64,000 bases of DNA, from NCBI RefSeq assembly GCF_947493125.1, contig NZ_CANLQB010000002.1, positions 434,001-498,000 of the forward strand, written 5' to 3'. The position numbers and the translations under genes were made by a program. The notes under the pieces are model-generated. The model made no database searches and was not told the DNA's origin. It saw nothing but the letters and a program-made list of their open reading frames with translations. Below are positions 38,176-47,433 of the stretch, in pieces. The DNA is from an uncultured Roseobacter sp. (GTDB lineage Bacteria; Pseudomonadota; Alphaproteobacteria; Rhodobacterales; Rhodobacteraceae). Position 1 is the stretch's first letter. Every line of letters begins with the position of its first letter.

Positions 38176-38193
38176 CCTCCAGCTGGCTGGAGG
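38176..38193 (-). promoter_or_regulatory. Hairpin covering the chemoreceptor ribosome binding site
   Basis: CCTCCAGC-TG-GCTGGAGG is a perfect 8-bp stem. On the minus strand its downstream arm contains the GGAGG that serves the GTG start at 38167 (spacing about 8-9 nt). The ribosome site would be paired in the folded leader. Confidence 0.5.
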
Positions 38194-38280
38194 ACGGTCT
38201 ATGGGCTCAGCCTTAAGAAACGGTTGAGACGTCTGCCACCCTGGGCGACTTTTGCAGGGGCCGCGCCAGGACATGCGCGC

Positions 38281-38793
38281 CTATTCGGCCGCCTGCGTGC
38301 GTTTGGGCAGAACCCAATCAGCGCGGGGAAAATGGCAGGTGTAGCCGTTGGGAATACGCTCGAGGTAGTCCTGATGCTCGGGCTCGGCTTCCCAGAAGGC
38401 GCCCACGGGCTCGACCTCGGTCACAACCTTGCCGGGCCAGAGGCCCGAGGCCTCCACATCGGCGATGGTGTCGAGCGCCACCTGCTTTTGTGCCTCATCC
38501 ACGTAGTAGATGGCCGAGCGGTAGCTCATGCCGACGTCATTGCCTTGTCGGTTGGGTGTTGTGGGGTCGTGGATCTGGAAAAAGAATTCCAGCAGGTCGC
38601 GATAGGTGGTCTGTGCGGGGTCGAAGATGATCTCGATGCCCTCGGCGTGGGTGCCGTGGTTGCGATAGGTCGCCTGCGGCACATCGCCGCCGGTATATCC
38701 CACGCGGGTCGCGATCACGCCGGGGCGCTTGCGGATCAGATCCTGCATCCCCCAGAAACATCCCCCTGCCAGAACTGCGCGCTGATGGCTCAT
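38281..38793 (-). CDS. msrA: Peptide-methionine (S)-S-oxide reductase
   Basis: A 170-residue enzyme with the active-site GCFWG motif at residues 11-15 and the YRSAIYY and [13 protein letters not shown] surroundings of MsrA. It reduces the S epimer of methionine sulfoxide in proteins. Its ATG overlaps the msrB stop (ATGA), so the two repair enzymes are made together. No signal peptide, so cytoplasmic. Confidence 0.96.
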   Translation of the reverse strand: MSHQRAVLAGGCFWGMQDLIRKRPGVIATRVGYTGGDVPQATYRNHGTHAEGIEIIFDPAQTTYRDLLEFFFQIHDPTTPNRQGNDVGMSYRSAIYYVDEAQKQVALDTIADVEASGLWPGKVVTEVEPVGAFWEAEPEHQDYLERIPNGYTCHFPRADWVLPKRTQAAE

Positions 38794-39239
38794 GCCACGT
38801 CCTCCACTTGATCGATGTAATCACCATAGCCTTCGGCGGCCATGTCGTCACGGTGCACGAAACGCAGGCTGGCGGAGTTGATGCAATAGCGCAGGCCGCC
38901 GCGGTCTTGCGGGCCGTCGGGGAAGACGTGGCCCAGGTGGCTGTCGCCATGGGTCGAACGCACCTCGGTGCGGACCATGCCCAGGGTGGTGTCGCTGAGC
39001 TCTGTCACATGCGCGGGTTCGATGGGTTTGGTGAAGCTGGGCCAGCCGCATCCGCTCTCATATTTGTCGGCGGAGGCAAAGAGCGGCTCGCCCGAGACGA
39101 TATCGACGTAGATGCCCGGCTCCTTGTTGTGCAGCAGCTTGCCGGTGCCGGGGCGTTCGGTGCCGTTCTGCTGGGTGACGCGGTATTCTTCGAGCGACAG
39201 CTTCGAGATCGCCTCGTCGGTCTTTTCGTATGTGGGCAT
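38790..39239 (-). CDS. msrB: Peptide-methionine (R)-S-oxide reductase
   Basis: A 149-residue enzyme. Zinc-type cysteine CGWPSF and the catalytic Cys in [11 protein letters not shown] are present, with [17 protein letters not shown] between. The ATG at 39239 is preceded by GGAGG at ideal distance, so a longer upstream frame reaching 39368 is rejected. It forms an operon with msrA and repairs the R epimer. Confidence 0.96.
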   Translation of the reverse strand: MPTYEKTDEAISKLSLEEYRVTQQNGTERPGTGKLLHNKEPGIYVDIVSGEPLFASADKYESGCGWPSFTKPIEPAHVTELSDTTLGMVRTEVRSTHGDSHLGHVFPDGPQDRGGLRYCINSASLRFVHRDDMAAEGYGDYIDQVEDVA

Positions 39240-39361
39240 GGGACCTCCGTTAACGCTTTGCTCCTTAAGATGGGTCAAATCCGGGGAAGTTAAAGAGGGG
39301 TGGGCGGCTGACATCCGTGCCAGCGGCCCTATATGCGGGGCAAGCAGAGATGGAGCGCGAT

Positions 39362-39883
39362 ATGACACGGATGGGTGCAGCGATCATGGGGCTGGTGGCC
39401 GGGGCCGCGGCGCAGGCGGGCGTCTCGGCGCATGAGTTTGCGTCGATCGATGGTGGCATGCTGAACACAGGCGATTGGGCGGGCCAGCCGGTGCTGGTCG
39501 TGAACACCGCCTCTCAATGCGGGTTCACCGGGCAGTACGAGGGGCTGCAGGCGCTCTATGATGCGTATCGCGATCAGGGGTTGGTGGTGCTGGCGGTGCC
39601 GTCGGATGACTTCAACCAGGAGCTGGGCAGCGCCGAGGAGGTCAAGGAATTCTGCGAGATGACCTTCGGGCTCGACCTGCCGATGGCGGATATCACCCGC
39701 GTGAAGGGCAAGAACGCGCATCCCTTCTATCGCGAGGTGGCGGAAGAGACGGGGTTTGTGCCGCGGTGGAACTTCAACAAGGTGTTGATCGGGCCCGAAG
39801 GCGATGTGGTGGGCACCTGGGGCAGCAGCACCAAGCCGCAGTCGCCCAAAATCACGGGCGCAATAGAGACCTTGCTGCGGTAG
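39362..39883 (+). CDS. Exported glutathione peroxidase
   Basis: A ~173-residue thiol peroxidase of the GPx family. The peroxidatic Cys is in [15 protein letters not shown], and the WNFNKVLI motif with the catalytic-tetrad Trp and Asn is complete. The N-terminus ([20 protein letters not shown]) looks like a signal peptide, implying a periplasmic location. The ATG at 39362 follows GGAGCG. It is divergent from msrB-msrA, so oxidant repair genes are clustered here. As in many bacterial members, thioredoxin may be the true reductant. Confidence 0.9.
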   Translation: MTRMGAAIMGLVAGAAAQAGVSAHEFASIDGGMLNTGDWAGQPVLVVNTASQCGFTGQYEGLQALYDAYRDQGLVVLAVPSDDFNQELGSAEEVKEFCEMTFGLDLPMADITRVKGKNAHPFYREVAEETGFVPRWNFNKVLIGPEGDVVGTWGSSTKPQSPKITGAIETLLR

Positions 39884-39917
39884 CCCCCTGGTCCTGACGG
39901 TCGCATGATGCGGTGAA

Positions 39918-39971
39918 GGCAGCGCCACCGGGCGGCGCGGGGCGTGCCCCGCGCCGCCCGGTGGCGCTGCC
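39918..39971. repeat. Perfect 26-bp-arm palindrome between convergent genes
   Basis: Arms at 39918-39943 and 39946-39971 are perfect reverse complements (GGCAGCGCCACCGGGCGGCG... ) separated only by GT. It is almost pure G/C and has no T-run. It lies between the convergent peroxidase and GlxA-type regulator genes, so it could block read-through from both sides or be a mobile palindromic repeat. Confidence 0.95.
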
Positions 39972-40028
39972 CGCCCGTGGCAGAGGACATGGCCCCGACA
40001 CCCGGCTGTCCGGCTGGTCGATATGTAT

Positions 40029-41012
40029 CTACATGCCGCCGCGCCAGACCAGCTGGGCCTTGCCGCCCTCCAGGCCGGGGCTGATGCCATAGGCGGCGCG
40101 GTAACTCTTGGAGAAGTGCGACAGGGATTTGAACCCGCAGGCGACGCAGACGTCCGTCACGGACAGGTCCGTCTGGCGCAGAAGGTCGCGCGCCTTTTCC
40201 AGCCGCAGCCGCAGGTAGTACCGTTTCGGCGAGACGCCGATGTATTTCGCAAAGAGCCGCTCCAGCTGGCGGGTGGAGAGCTCCACGATGCCGGAAATCT
40301 CGTCCGGCGTGAGCGGGTCCTCGATGTTGTTTTCCATGATCTGCAGCGCCATCGCGAGCTTGCCGTTGCGCACCTGCACCCGACTTTGCAGTGTTGCGCG
40401 CTGGGCGTGATCGGGCAGGCGCGGGTCGGTATAGACCATCTGGTCGGCGACCCAGGTGGCCAGTTCGGTGCCATGCTCGGCCTTGATCCGCTCAAGCATC
40501 ATGTCCATCGAGGCCGCACCACCCGCGGTGGTAAAGACGCGCCCGTCGATGGAGAAAATCGCCGTCTCCATGATCACATCGGGTAGGATCTCGGTCAGCG
40601 CCGCGCGGTACTCCCAATGGGTCGTCACACGCTTGCCGGAGAGCAGCCCGGCCAGCGCGAGCACATAGGTGCCCGAGGAGAGTGCGCCGAAATCCATACC
40701 GCGCCGCACCTCGCGGCGCAGCCAGTTGATCAGGGTCTTGGAGGTGTTTTGGCCGACGTCCTCGCCAGCGCAGATGACGATGGTCTCGTGGCGCTCCAAC
40801 TCGGTCAGGGGGCCGTCGACCTCGGTGGTGACGCCGTTGTAGGCGCGGACGGGCGCGCCGGTCTCGCTCAGCACGCGCCAGCGGTAGTAGGGCCCGCCGC
40901 CCGGGTGCCGGTTGGCCAGGCTCAACGCCTCCAGTGCGCAGGCAAAGCCGAGCTGCGAGAACCCGGGAACCAGTACGAAGGCATAGGGTTGGAGCGCGTC
41001 GCGCGATGTCAT
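40029..41012 (-). CDS. GlxA-family transcriptional regulator (DJ-1/PfpI plus AraC)
   Basis: A 327-residue regulator. The N-terminal ~200 residues are a DJ-1/PfpI-like domain (FVLVPGFSQLGFACALEALSLANR, SSGTYVLALAGLL). The C-terminal ~110 residues are an AraC DNA-binding domain with two helix-turn-helix units (STRQLERLFAKYIGVSPKRYYL, CGFKSLSHFSKSYRAAYG). This architecture includes regulators of carnitine, glycine betaine, dimethylglycine and arginine use, but the effector cannot be assigned here. The start at 41012 gives the usual short N-terminus. Confidence 0.88.
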   Translation of the reverse strand: MTSRDALQPYAFVLVPGFSQLGFACALEALSLANRHPGGGPYYRWRVLSETGAPVRAYNGVTTEVDGPLTELERHETIVICAGEDVGQNTSKTLINWLRREVRRGMDFGALSSGTYVLALAGLLSGKRVTTHWEYRAALTEILPDVIMETAIFSIDGRVFTTAGGAASMDMMLERIKAEHGTELATWVADQMVYTDPRLPDHAQRATLQSRVQVRNGKLAMALQIMENNIEDPLTPDEISGIVELSTRQLERLFAKYIGVSPKRYYLRLRLEKARDLLRQTDLSVTDVCVACGFKSLSHFSKSYRAAYGISPGLEGGKAQLVWRGGM

Positions 41013-41092
41013 CAGGGTCTGGTCCGTGAGCTGGCCGACAGGGCGGGCTGCGCATGATGCTATCCTGATGACAGCGCCTGCGCGCGGTCCGT

Positions 41093-41962
41093 TTACGCCC
41101 CTTTTTGTCGCGAAAGCTGCACGGCGAGGATGCCGAGCGCAATGATCGCGACACCCAGAAGATCGAGCAGGCCGAGCTGTTCGCCCAGCAGCAGGGCCGC
41201 GATGGCGACCCCAAGGAAAGGGTTGAGAAAGTGGAAGGTCGCAGCCCGGGTGGCGCCGATACGGTTCACCAGCCAGAACCACACGAAGGTCGCGGCGAGC
41301 CCTGGGATCAGTGTGGTATAGGTGAAGGCGGCGAGCAGCGGCCAACTGGGGGTGAGGCGCGGGGTCTCGAAGAGCGCCGTCGCCAGAGCCAGCGTGGCGC
41401 AACCCACGAGCATCTGCAGCCCCACGATCATCAGGAAGTTCCCGCCCGAGGTCGCCCCGCGCACCGCCAGCGTGGCGATGGTCAGCGCGATCACGCCGAT
41501 CACGCAGAGCAGGAGCCCCACCAGATCCACCCCGCCGCTGATCCGCGTGCCCATGATCAGACCGACGCCGAGCATGCCGGCCACCAGCCCTGCCACGCTG
41601 AGCCGCGCCAGCCTCTCCTTCAGCACCAGCCAACCCGCCAGAGCCACAAGCAGCGGCATGGTGGAGGCGATGATCGCCGCGACCGAGGCTTCGATGGTCT
41701 GCATGGCAACGAAGTTGAGGCCGAGATAGACCGCGTTCTGCAGGACGCCGAAGACGATGGTCGCGCGCCACTGGGCGCGGGTGAGATGCCAGGATTGCCC
41801 CAGCGCCTTGGCAATGATCACACCGAGCAGACCGGAGATCAGATAGCGCAGGGTCAGCGCGGCCAGCGGCGAGGCATCGGCCACGATGATCCGCGCAGAG
41901 GTGAAGGCCGAGGACCACATGAGAGCGAAGGCAAGCCCCGCCAGTATCGCGCGCATGTCCAT
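41093..41962 (-). CDS. EamA/DMT-family transporter
   Basis: A 289-residue membrane protein with about ten hydrophobic helices in two EamA repeats (first FALMWSSAFTSARIIV, second TLIPGLAATFVWFWLVNRIGA...FLNPFLGVAIAALLLGE). Such drug/metabolite transporters often export amino acids or metabolites. It is divergent from a LysE-type exporter gene by about 95 bp and upstream of the GlxA-type regulator on the same strand. Confidence 0.9.
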   Translation of the reverse strand: MDMRAILAGLAFALMWSSAFTSARIIVADASPLAALTLRYLISGLLGVIIAKALGQSWHLTRAQWRATIVFGVLQNAVYLGLNFVAMQTIEASVAAIIASTMPLLVALAGWLVLKERLARLSVAGLVAGMLGVGLIMGTRISGGVDLVGLLLCVIGVIALTIATLAVRGATSGGNFLMIVGLQMLVGCATLALATALFETPRLTPSWPLLAAFTYTTLIPGLAATFVWFWLVNRIGATRAATFHFLNPFLGVAIAALLLGEQLGLLDLLGVAIIALGILAVQLSRQKGA

Positions 41963-42056
41963 GAAGGTCCTGTCCCGTTCTGGGGCTGACCATCCCGGAA
42001 ATCCCGGAGAAGGGCAAGCGCTTGTGGGCCGCACAAATCGGTGCCATCAAGGCGCG

Positions 42057-42692
42057 ATGCTGATTGATCCAAATGTGCTGGCGGTCTTTGTGACGGCCTC
42101 CGTCGCGCTGGCCATGGCGCCGGGGCCGGACAATATCTTCGTGCTGACGCAATCGGCGCTTTACGGGCGCATGGCGGGGGTCATCGTGACTCTGGGCCTC
42201 TGTGTCGGGGTGATGGTGCACACCACGGCGGTGGCCCTGGGTGTGGCGGTGATCTTCCAGACCTCGGCGCTGGCCTTCACCGTGCTGAAGCTGCTGGGTG
42301 CGGCGTATCTGCTCTATCTCGCGTGGAAGGCGTTTCGCGCCGGGACGACCGAGATCGGCGCGGCAGGGGGGCCGCTGCCGCCACGGGCGCTGTTTCTGCG
42401 CGGGGTGGTGATGAATGTGACCAACCCCAAGGTGGCGATCTTCTTTCTGGCCTTCCTGCCGCAGTTCGCGGACCCCGCGCGCGGATCGGTCACGGCACAG
42501 ATTTTCCTCTTTGGTCTGACCTTCGTGGTCTGTGCCCTGCTGGTTTTCTCGGCAGTGGCCATTGCCGCGGGGTCGCTGGGGACATGGCTGGCGCGGCGGC
42601 CACAGGCGCAGGTGGTGATCAACCGCGTGGCGGGCGTGGTCTTCGTGGGGCTTGCCCTGCGCCTTCTGGCCTCGCAACGCCTCGGCAGCTAG
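42057..42692 (+). CDS. LysE/RhtB-family exporter
   Basis: A 211-residue protein with about six membrane helices. The N-terminus LAMAPGPDNIFVLTQSALYGR and the NPKVAIFFLAFLPQF segment are the LysE/RhtB signatures. It probably exports an amino acid or homoserine-like compound; the substrate is not predictable. The ATG at 42057 matches the family N-terminus. Confidence 0.92.
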   Translation: MLIDPNVLAVFVTASVALAMAPGPDNIFVLTQSALYGRMAGVIVTLGLCVGVMVHTTAVALGVAVIFQTSALAFTVLKLLGAAYLLYLAWKAFRAGTTEIGAAGGPLPPRALFLRGVVMNVTNPKVAIFFLAFLPQFADPARGSVTAQIFLFGLTFVVCALLVFSAVAIAAGSLGTWLARRPQAQVVINRVAGVVFVGLALRLLASQRLGS

Positions 42693-42827
42693 CGTCTTTT
42701 GCGGGTGATGTGACGCGAAGGGCGCGGCGGCAGGTTTTCGGGACCGGACGCTTGGTGCGGTAGGCCGCGCGCGTCGCGGCAGGCTGTGCTAGGCTGCGCT
42801 GCAGAGGTGACGGAACGGGAGGCCAAT

Positions 42828-43628
42828 ATGACGAAGATTTCCAATTCTGCTTATGAAGCGGAGCTTGCGCGGTTGCAGATCGAACTGGTGAAGCTGCAGG
42901 AATGGGTCAAGCACAGCGGTGAGCGGATCGCCATCGTCTTCGAGGGCCGGGACGCCGCCGGCAAGGGCGGCACGATCAAGCGGATCACCGAGGCCATGAA
43001 CCCGCGCATCTGCCAGGTCGTGGCTCTGCCCGCGCCCACCGAGCGCGAGACGTCGCAATGGTACTTTCAGCGCTACGTCGCCCATCTGCCATCGGCGGGG
43101 GAGATCATCATCTTCGACCGCTCGTGGTACAACCGCGCAGGTGTCGAGCGCGTCATGGGCTTTTGCACCGAGCACGAATACCGCGAGTTCATGCGCAGCT
43201 GCCCGGAGTTCGAGCGGATGCTCGTCCGGTCCGGCATTCGGCTGATCAAATACTGGTTCTCGGTCAGCGACGAGGAGCAGGAACGCCGGTTCCAGAAGCG
43301 CCGCACCCACCCGACCAAGCGCTGGAAGCTGAGCCCGATGGATCTGGAAAGCCGCAAGCGCTGGGTCGATTACTCCAAGGCCAAGGACGACATGTTCGCC
43401 CATACCGACATCAAGCAATGCCCCTGGTATGTGGTGGAGTCGGATGTGAAGAAGCATGCGCGGCTGAACTGCATCAGCCATCTGCTGTCGCTCATTCCCT
43501 ATGAGGATGTCGAGGCCGAGGAGATCATCCTGGAGCCGCGCCCGCCGCAACGCGGCTATGTGCGCCCGCCAATGGCGGATCAGACCTTCGTGCCGGAGGC
43601 CCATGCGCGGCTGCTCGCGCCCTCGTGA
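42828..43628 (+). CDS. ppk2: Polyphosphate kinase 2
   Basis: A 266-residue single-domain PPK2. Walker A is FEGRDAAGKGGTIKR (about residues 37-51) and Walker B is IFDRSWYNRAGVERVMGF (about 96-113), followed by lid residues RRTHPTKRWKLSPMD. It moves phosphate between polyphosphate and nucleotides; class I members favour NDP to NTP. The ATG at 42828 follows CGGGAGG. Confidence 0.94.
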   Translation: MTKISNSAYEAELARLQIELVKLQEWVKHSGERIAIVFEGRDAAGKGGTIKRITEAMNPRICQVVALPAPTERETSQWYFQRYVAHLPSAGEIIIFDRSWYNRAGVERVMGFCTEHEYREFMRSCPEFERMLVRSGIRLIKYWFSVSDEEQERRFQKRRTHPTKRWKLSPMDLESRKRWVDYSKAKDDMFAHTDIKQCPWYVVESDVKKHARLNCISHLLSLIPYEDVEAEEIILEPRPPQRGYVRPPMADQTFVPEAHARLLAPS

Positions 43629-43640
43629 CCGGCAGGCGCC

Positions 43641-43669
43641 AAAAAAAAGGGTCGCCCGCGGGCGACCCT
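43641..43669 (-). terminator. Intrinsic terminator of the HU gene
   Basis: On the minus strand AGGGTCGCCC-GC-GGGCGACCCT is a perfect stem followed by eight T (43641-43648 read as A on the plus strand). It lies about 22 nt after the HU stop, a canonical rho-independent terminator. Confidence 0.92.
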
Positions 43670-43691
43670 GAACAGTCACAGCGGAGTGGCC

Positions 43692-43979
43692 TTAGCCGTT
43701 CACGCTGTCCTTGAGCGCTTTGGCGATGGTCATCTTGACCACCTTGTCCGCGTCTTTCTTGAATTGCTCGCCGGTGGCGGGGTTGCGCACCATACGCTCC
43801 GGGCGCTCACGGCAGTAGATCTTGCCGACGCCGGGCAGGGTCACGGCGCCGCCGCCGGACACCTCACGCGTGATCAGGTTGCAAACGGCTTCCAGCGCCG
43901 CGCCTGCGGATTTCTTGTCGGATCCCATTTCGTCGGCCAGAGCCGCGACGAGTTGGGTCTTTGTCATTGGTTTCGCCAT
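43692..43979 (-). CDS. hup: HU-family DNA-binding protein
   Basis: A 95-residue histone-like protein. The N-terminal helices (MTKTQLVAALADEMGSDKKSAGAALEAV) and the C-terminal arm region with RPERMVRNPATGEQFKKDADKVVKMTIAKALK match HU. The usual GRNP arm motif is present as VRNPATG. The ATG is preceded by AAGGAG on the minus strand. A strong terminator follows, fitting a highly expressed monocistronic gene. Confidence 0.93.
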   Translation of the reverse strand: MAKPMTKTQLVAALADEMGSDKKSAGAALEAVCNLITREVSGGGAVTLPGVGKIYCRERPERMVRNPATGEQFKKDADKVVKMTIAKALKDSVNG

Positions 43980-44120
43980 GTTCTTGTTCTCCTTCGCTGC
44001 CCGAACGATTGGGCCTCATAACCGAAATCTACCCGGATGTTGTGTATGAACACAACGATTAGTGGAGCAATGCAAGGAAAAACATGCAAAATTAGCCTAT
44101 TTTCTTGGGTTTTCGGGCGC

Positions 44121-45584
44121 TCAGAGGAAGGCAGTCTCTTCGAAGGAGCGCAATTTCCGGCTGTGGATGCGTTCCAGCGGCATGGTGCGCAGCCGTTCCA
44201 TGGCCTGGATGCCGATCAGCAGATGCCGTGTGACCTGTGTTTTATAGAAGTCCGAGGCCATGCCGGGCAGCTTCAACTCGCCGTGCAGCGGCTTGTCGGA
44301 GACACACAGCAGCGTGCCGTAAGGGACGCGGAACCGGTAGCCGTTGGCGGCGATGGTGGCACTTTCCATGTCGAGGGCGACGGCGCGGGACTGGCTGAGC
44401 CGCTGCACCGGGCCGGACTGGTCGCGCAGCTCCCAGTTGCGGTTGTCGATGGTCGCCACGGTGCCCGTGCGCATGATGCGCTTGAGCTCGTAGCCTTCGA
44501 GTGCCGTCACCTCGGCCACGGCCTGTTCCAGCGCGATCTGGATCTCGGCCAGCGCCGGGATCGGCACCCAGACCGGCAGGTCGTCGTCGAGCACGTGGTC
44601 TTCGCGCAAATACGCGTGGGCGAGCACGAAGTCCCCCAGCGCCTGGGAGTTGCGCAGCCCCGCGCAGTGGCCGACCATGAGCCAGGCGTGCGGGCGCAGC
44701 ACGGCGATGTGGTCGGTGGCGGTCTTGGCGTTGGAGGGGCCGACGCCGATGTTCACCAGCGTGATGCCGGAGCCGTCTTCGCGCTTGAGGTGATAGGTGG
44801 GCATCTGCGGGATCTTGATCGCCTCGGCGAGCGGTGCGTCGCCCTTGGTGATGATCGCGTTGTCGGTGGAGACAAAGGCGGTGTAGCCCGAGGCCGGGTC
44901 ATCCAGCTGAGCCCGCGCGTAGGCCTCGAACTCCGAGACGTAGAACTGGTAGTTCGTGAAGAGCACATGGTTCTGGAAATGCGCAGGATCGGTGGCGGTG
45001 TAATGCGCCAGCCGCGCGAGGGAATAATCCACCCGCTGGGCGGTGAAGGGGGCGAGCGGGCCGGTGCCGTCCGGCGAGACATAGGTCCCGTTCACGATGT
45101 CGTCGTTGGTGGTGGAAAGGTCCGGCACGTCGAAGACGTCGCGCAGGGTGAACTCCGCCGCACCTTCCTGCGGCACGGTGATGCTGCTGTCGTTGGCGAC
45201 GGCGAAATGCACCGGGATGGGCGTATCGGAGGCCCCGATGATCACCGGCTGGCCGTGGTTCTCGAGCAGCAGGCCGATCTGTTGCGTGAGGTAACTGCGG
45301 AAGAGGTCGGGCCGGGTGATCGTCGCGCGGAAGCTGCCGGGCGCGGAGACATGGCCGAAGCTGAGCCGCGTGTCCACCTGCGCGAAGGTGGAGGTCTTGA
45401 ACAGTACTTCGGGGTAGAAGGCGCGGATGCGGCCTTGCGGTGCGCCGTCGGACATGGCGGTGGTGAAATGGGCGCAGAGGAACTCGGTCGCCTGGGTGTA
45501 GAGCTCTTCCAGCCGCGCGACGGCGGCCTTGGCGTCCATGAATTCTTCGGCGGCGGGGGCGTTGGGGGTCAGGAGATCGGTCAT
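44121..45584 (-). CDS. amn: AMP nucleosidase
   Basis: A 487-residue AMP nucleosidase that cleaves AMP to adenine and ribose 5-phosphate. The N-terminal regulatory domain is followed by the phosphorylase-like catalytic fold with NIGVGPSNAKTATDHIAVL, GHCAGLRNSQ and the C-terminal ALDMESATIAANGYRFRVPYGTLLCVSDKPLHGE. The ATG overlaps the adenine deaminase stop (ATGA), so product and consumer enzymes are translationally coupled. Confidence 0.95.
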   Translation of the reverse strand: MTDLLTPNAPAAEEFMDAKAAVARLEELYTQATEFLCAHFTTAMSDGAPQGRIRAFYPEVLFKTSTFAQVDTRLSFGHVSAPGSFRATITRPDLFRSYLTQQIGLLLENHGQPVIIGASDTPIPVHFAVANDSSITVPQEGAAEFTLRDVFDVPDLSTTNDDIVNGTYVSPDGTGPLAPFTAQRVDYSLARLAHYTATDPAHFQNHVLFTNYQFYVSEFEAYARAQLDDPASGYTAFVSTDNAIITKGDAPLAEAIKIPQMPTYHLKREDGSGITLVNIGVGPSNAKTATDHIAVLRPHAWLMVGHCAGLRNSQALGDFVLAHAYLREDHVLDDDLPVWVPIPALAEIQIALEQAVAEVTALEGYELKRIMRTGTVATIDNRNWELRDQSGPVQRLSQSRAVALDMESATIAANGYRFRVPYGTLLCVSDKPLHGELKLPGMASDFYKTQVTRHLLIGIQAMERLRTMPLERIHSRKLRSFEETAFL

Positions 45585-47383
45585 GAGAGAGGTTCCACCA
45601 CGGGAATGAAGTCGAATGTGCGTACGTCGACGAGGCCGAGATCGGAGATCCGCAGCTCGGGGATGACCACGAGGGCGAGCAGGGAGTGCTGCATGTAAGC
45701 GTTGTTGAGGGTGCAGCCGCAGGCGCGCATGGCGGCCATCATCTGATCGGCCTTGGCGGCAACCTCCGTGGCGGGCTGGTCGGACATGAGGCCCGCGATG
45801 GGCAGCTCCACCAGCGCCAGTTCTTCGCCGTCCCGGAAGATCACGATGCCGCCGCCGACCTCGCCCAGTCGGTTCGCGGCCATTGCCATGTGATCGGCGT
45901 CGGTTCCCACGACGATCATGTGGTGACTGTCGTGCGCGACGGTCGACGCCATCGCCATGGGGCCTTCGTAGCCGAAGCCCGAGACGAAGGCGTTGGTGAC
46001 CTGCCCGGTCGCGCGGTGGCGTTCGACCAGTGCGATCTGGGCCACATCGCCCGTGGCCTGCACGCGGCCTTCGGTGACCGGCAGTTCGAATTGCAGCGCC
46101 TTGGTGGGGGCCTGGTTCTCCACCACGCCGATGACGTTGGCGCGCACGGCGTTGGCGCCACTGGGCGCGGGGATGGTGAAATCGTCGGCTTCCAGTGTCT
46201 TTCCCAGATGTACGGTCTGGCGGGCGGGCGCGGGCCAATTGTAATGCGGGCAGTCGACAAGGCAGGTACCATTCTCGGCGACGATCTGGCCGCGCGCGAT
46301 CACGGTCTCGATGGGCAGGGTCGCGAGGTCCGAGGTCAGGATCACATCGGCGCGCCGGCCCGGGGTGAGCGAGCCGATTTCGCGCTCCAGCCCGAAATGC
46401 GTCGCCGTATTGACCGTGGCCATCTGCAGCGCCACCAACGGGTCGCAGCCGCAGTCGATGGCGTGACGTACCACCCGGTTCATATGCCCGTCGTTGACCA
46501 GCGTGCCGGAGTGGCAATCGTCCGTACACAGGATCATGTTGCGCGGATCGAGTCCCTTTTCGGTCACCGCGGTGATCTGGCTTTCCACATCATACCACGC
46601 CGAGCCCAGCCGGATCATCGATCGCATCCCCTGCCGCATGCGCGCAATGGCGTCCGCCTCGCAGGTGCCTTCGTGATCGTCCGCCGGGCCGCCCGCCACA
46701 TAGCCCGCGAAGGCCGGGCCCAGATCGGGCGAGGCATAGTGCCCACCGACCGTCTTGCCTGCGCGTTGCGTGGCGGCCATCTCGGCCAGCATCTTGGGGT
46801 CGGCGTTGGAGACACCGGGGAAGTTCATCATCTCACCCAAGCCGATGATGCCGGGCCAGGTCATCGCCTCGGCCACATCCTCGGGGGTGATCTCGTAGCC
46901 GGTGGTCTCCATCCCCGGCGCGGAGGGCGCGCAGGAGGGCATCTGGGTGAAGATGTTCACCGGCTGCATCAGCGCCTCGTCGTGCATCATGCGCACGCCG
47001 TCGAGGCCCAGCACATTGGCGATCTCGTGGGGGTCGGTGAACATCGACGTGGTGCCATGGGGGATGACGGCACGGGCAAATTCCGCCGGGGTGAGCATGC
47101 CGCTCTCGATGTGCATATGCCCGTCGCAGAGGCCGGGGATCATGTAGCGGCCCCTGGCCTCGATGATCTGCGTGTCCGGCCCGATGCAATGCGCCGCATC
47201 CGGCACCACGCTGGCGATGCGGCCCGCGACGATGGCGATGTCGTAGCCATCGAGGATTTCGCGGGTATGGACATTGACCCATTTGCCTGCACGAATGACC
47301 GTATCGGCAGCGCTGCGCCCGGTCGCCACGGCGATGAGCTGCGGAGCGGTGTCGGGCCATGAGGGGAAGGGTGTCTGCGTCAT
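45581..47383 (-). CDS. ade: Adenine deaminase
   Basis: A 600-residue amidohydrolase of the Ade family converting adenine to hypoxanthine. Metal-site motifs GLCDGHMHIESGM, FTDPHEIANVLG and LCTDDCHSG are intact, and the C-terminal AHDSHHMIVVGTD segment is typical. The ATG at 47383 (MTQTPFP) is taken; an in-frame ATG at 47398 would add five residues. It is coupled to amn downstream, forming an AMP to adenine to hypoxanthine route. Confidence 0.95.
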   Translation of the reverse strand: MTQTPFPSWPDTAPQLIAVATGRSAADTVIRAGKWVNVHTREILDGYDIAIVAGRIASVVPDAAHCIGPDTQIIEARGRYMIPGLCDGHMHIESGMLTPAEFARAVIPHGTTSMFTDPHEIANVLGLDGVRMMHDEALMQPVNIFTQMPSCAPSAPGMETTGYEITPEDVAEAMTWPGIIGLGEMMNFPGVSNADPKMLAEMAATQRAGKTVGGHYASPDLGPAFAGYVAGGPADDHEGTCEADAIARMRQGMRSMIRLGSAWYDVESQITAVTEKGLDPRNMILCTDDCHSGTLVNDGHMNRVVRHAIDCGCDPLVALQMATVNTATHFGLEREIGSLTPGRRADVILTSDLATLPIETVIARGQIVAENGTCLVDCPHYNWPAPARQTVHLGKTLEADDFTIPAPSGANAVRANVIGVVENQAPTKALQFELPVTEGRVQATGDVAQIALVERHRATGQVTNAFVSGFGYEGPMAMASTVAHDSHHMIVVGTDADHMAMAANRLGEVGGGIVIFRDGEELALVELPIAGLMSDQPATEVAAKADQMMAAMRACGCTLNNAYMQHSLLALVVIPELRISDLGLVDVRTFDFIPVVEPLS

Positions 47384-47433
47384 GTCCCTAGGTGCCATGG
47401 GATTTTGGGATGTTCAAGCGGGGAGCGGCGCTC

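Noticed and set aside
44037..47362. Two long plus-strand open frames (about 550 codons each) over amn and ade
   Set aside because: Gly/His/Arg-rich antisense translations of two clear enzymes; no family features.
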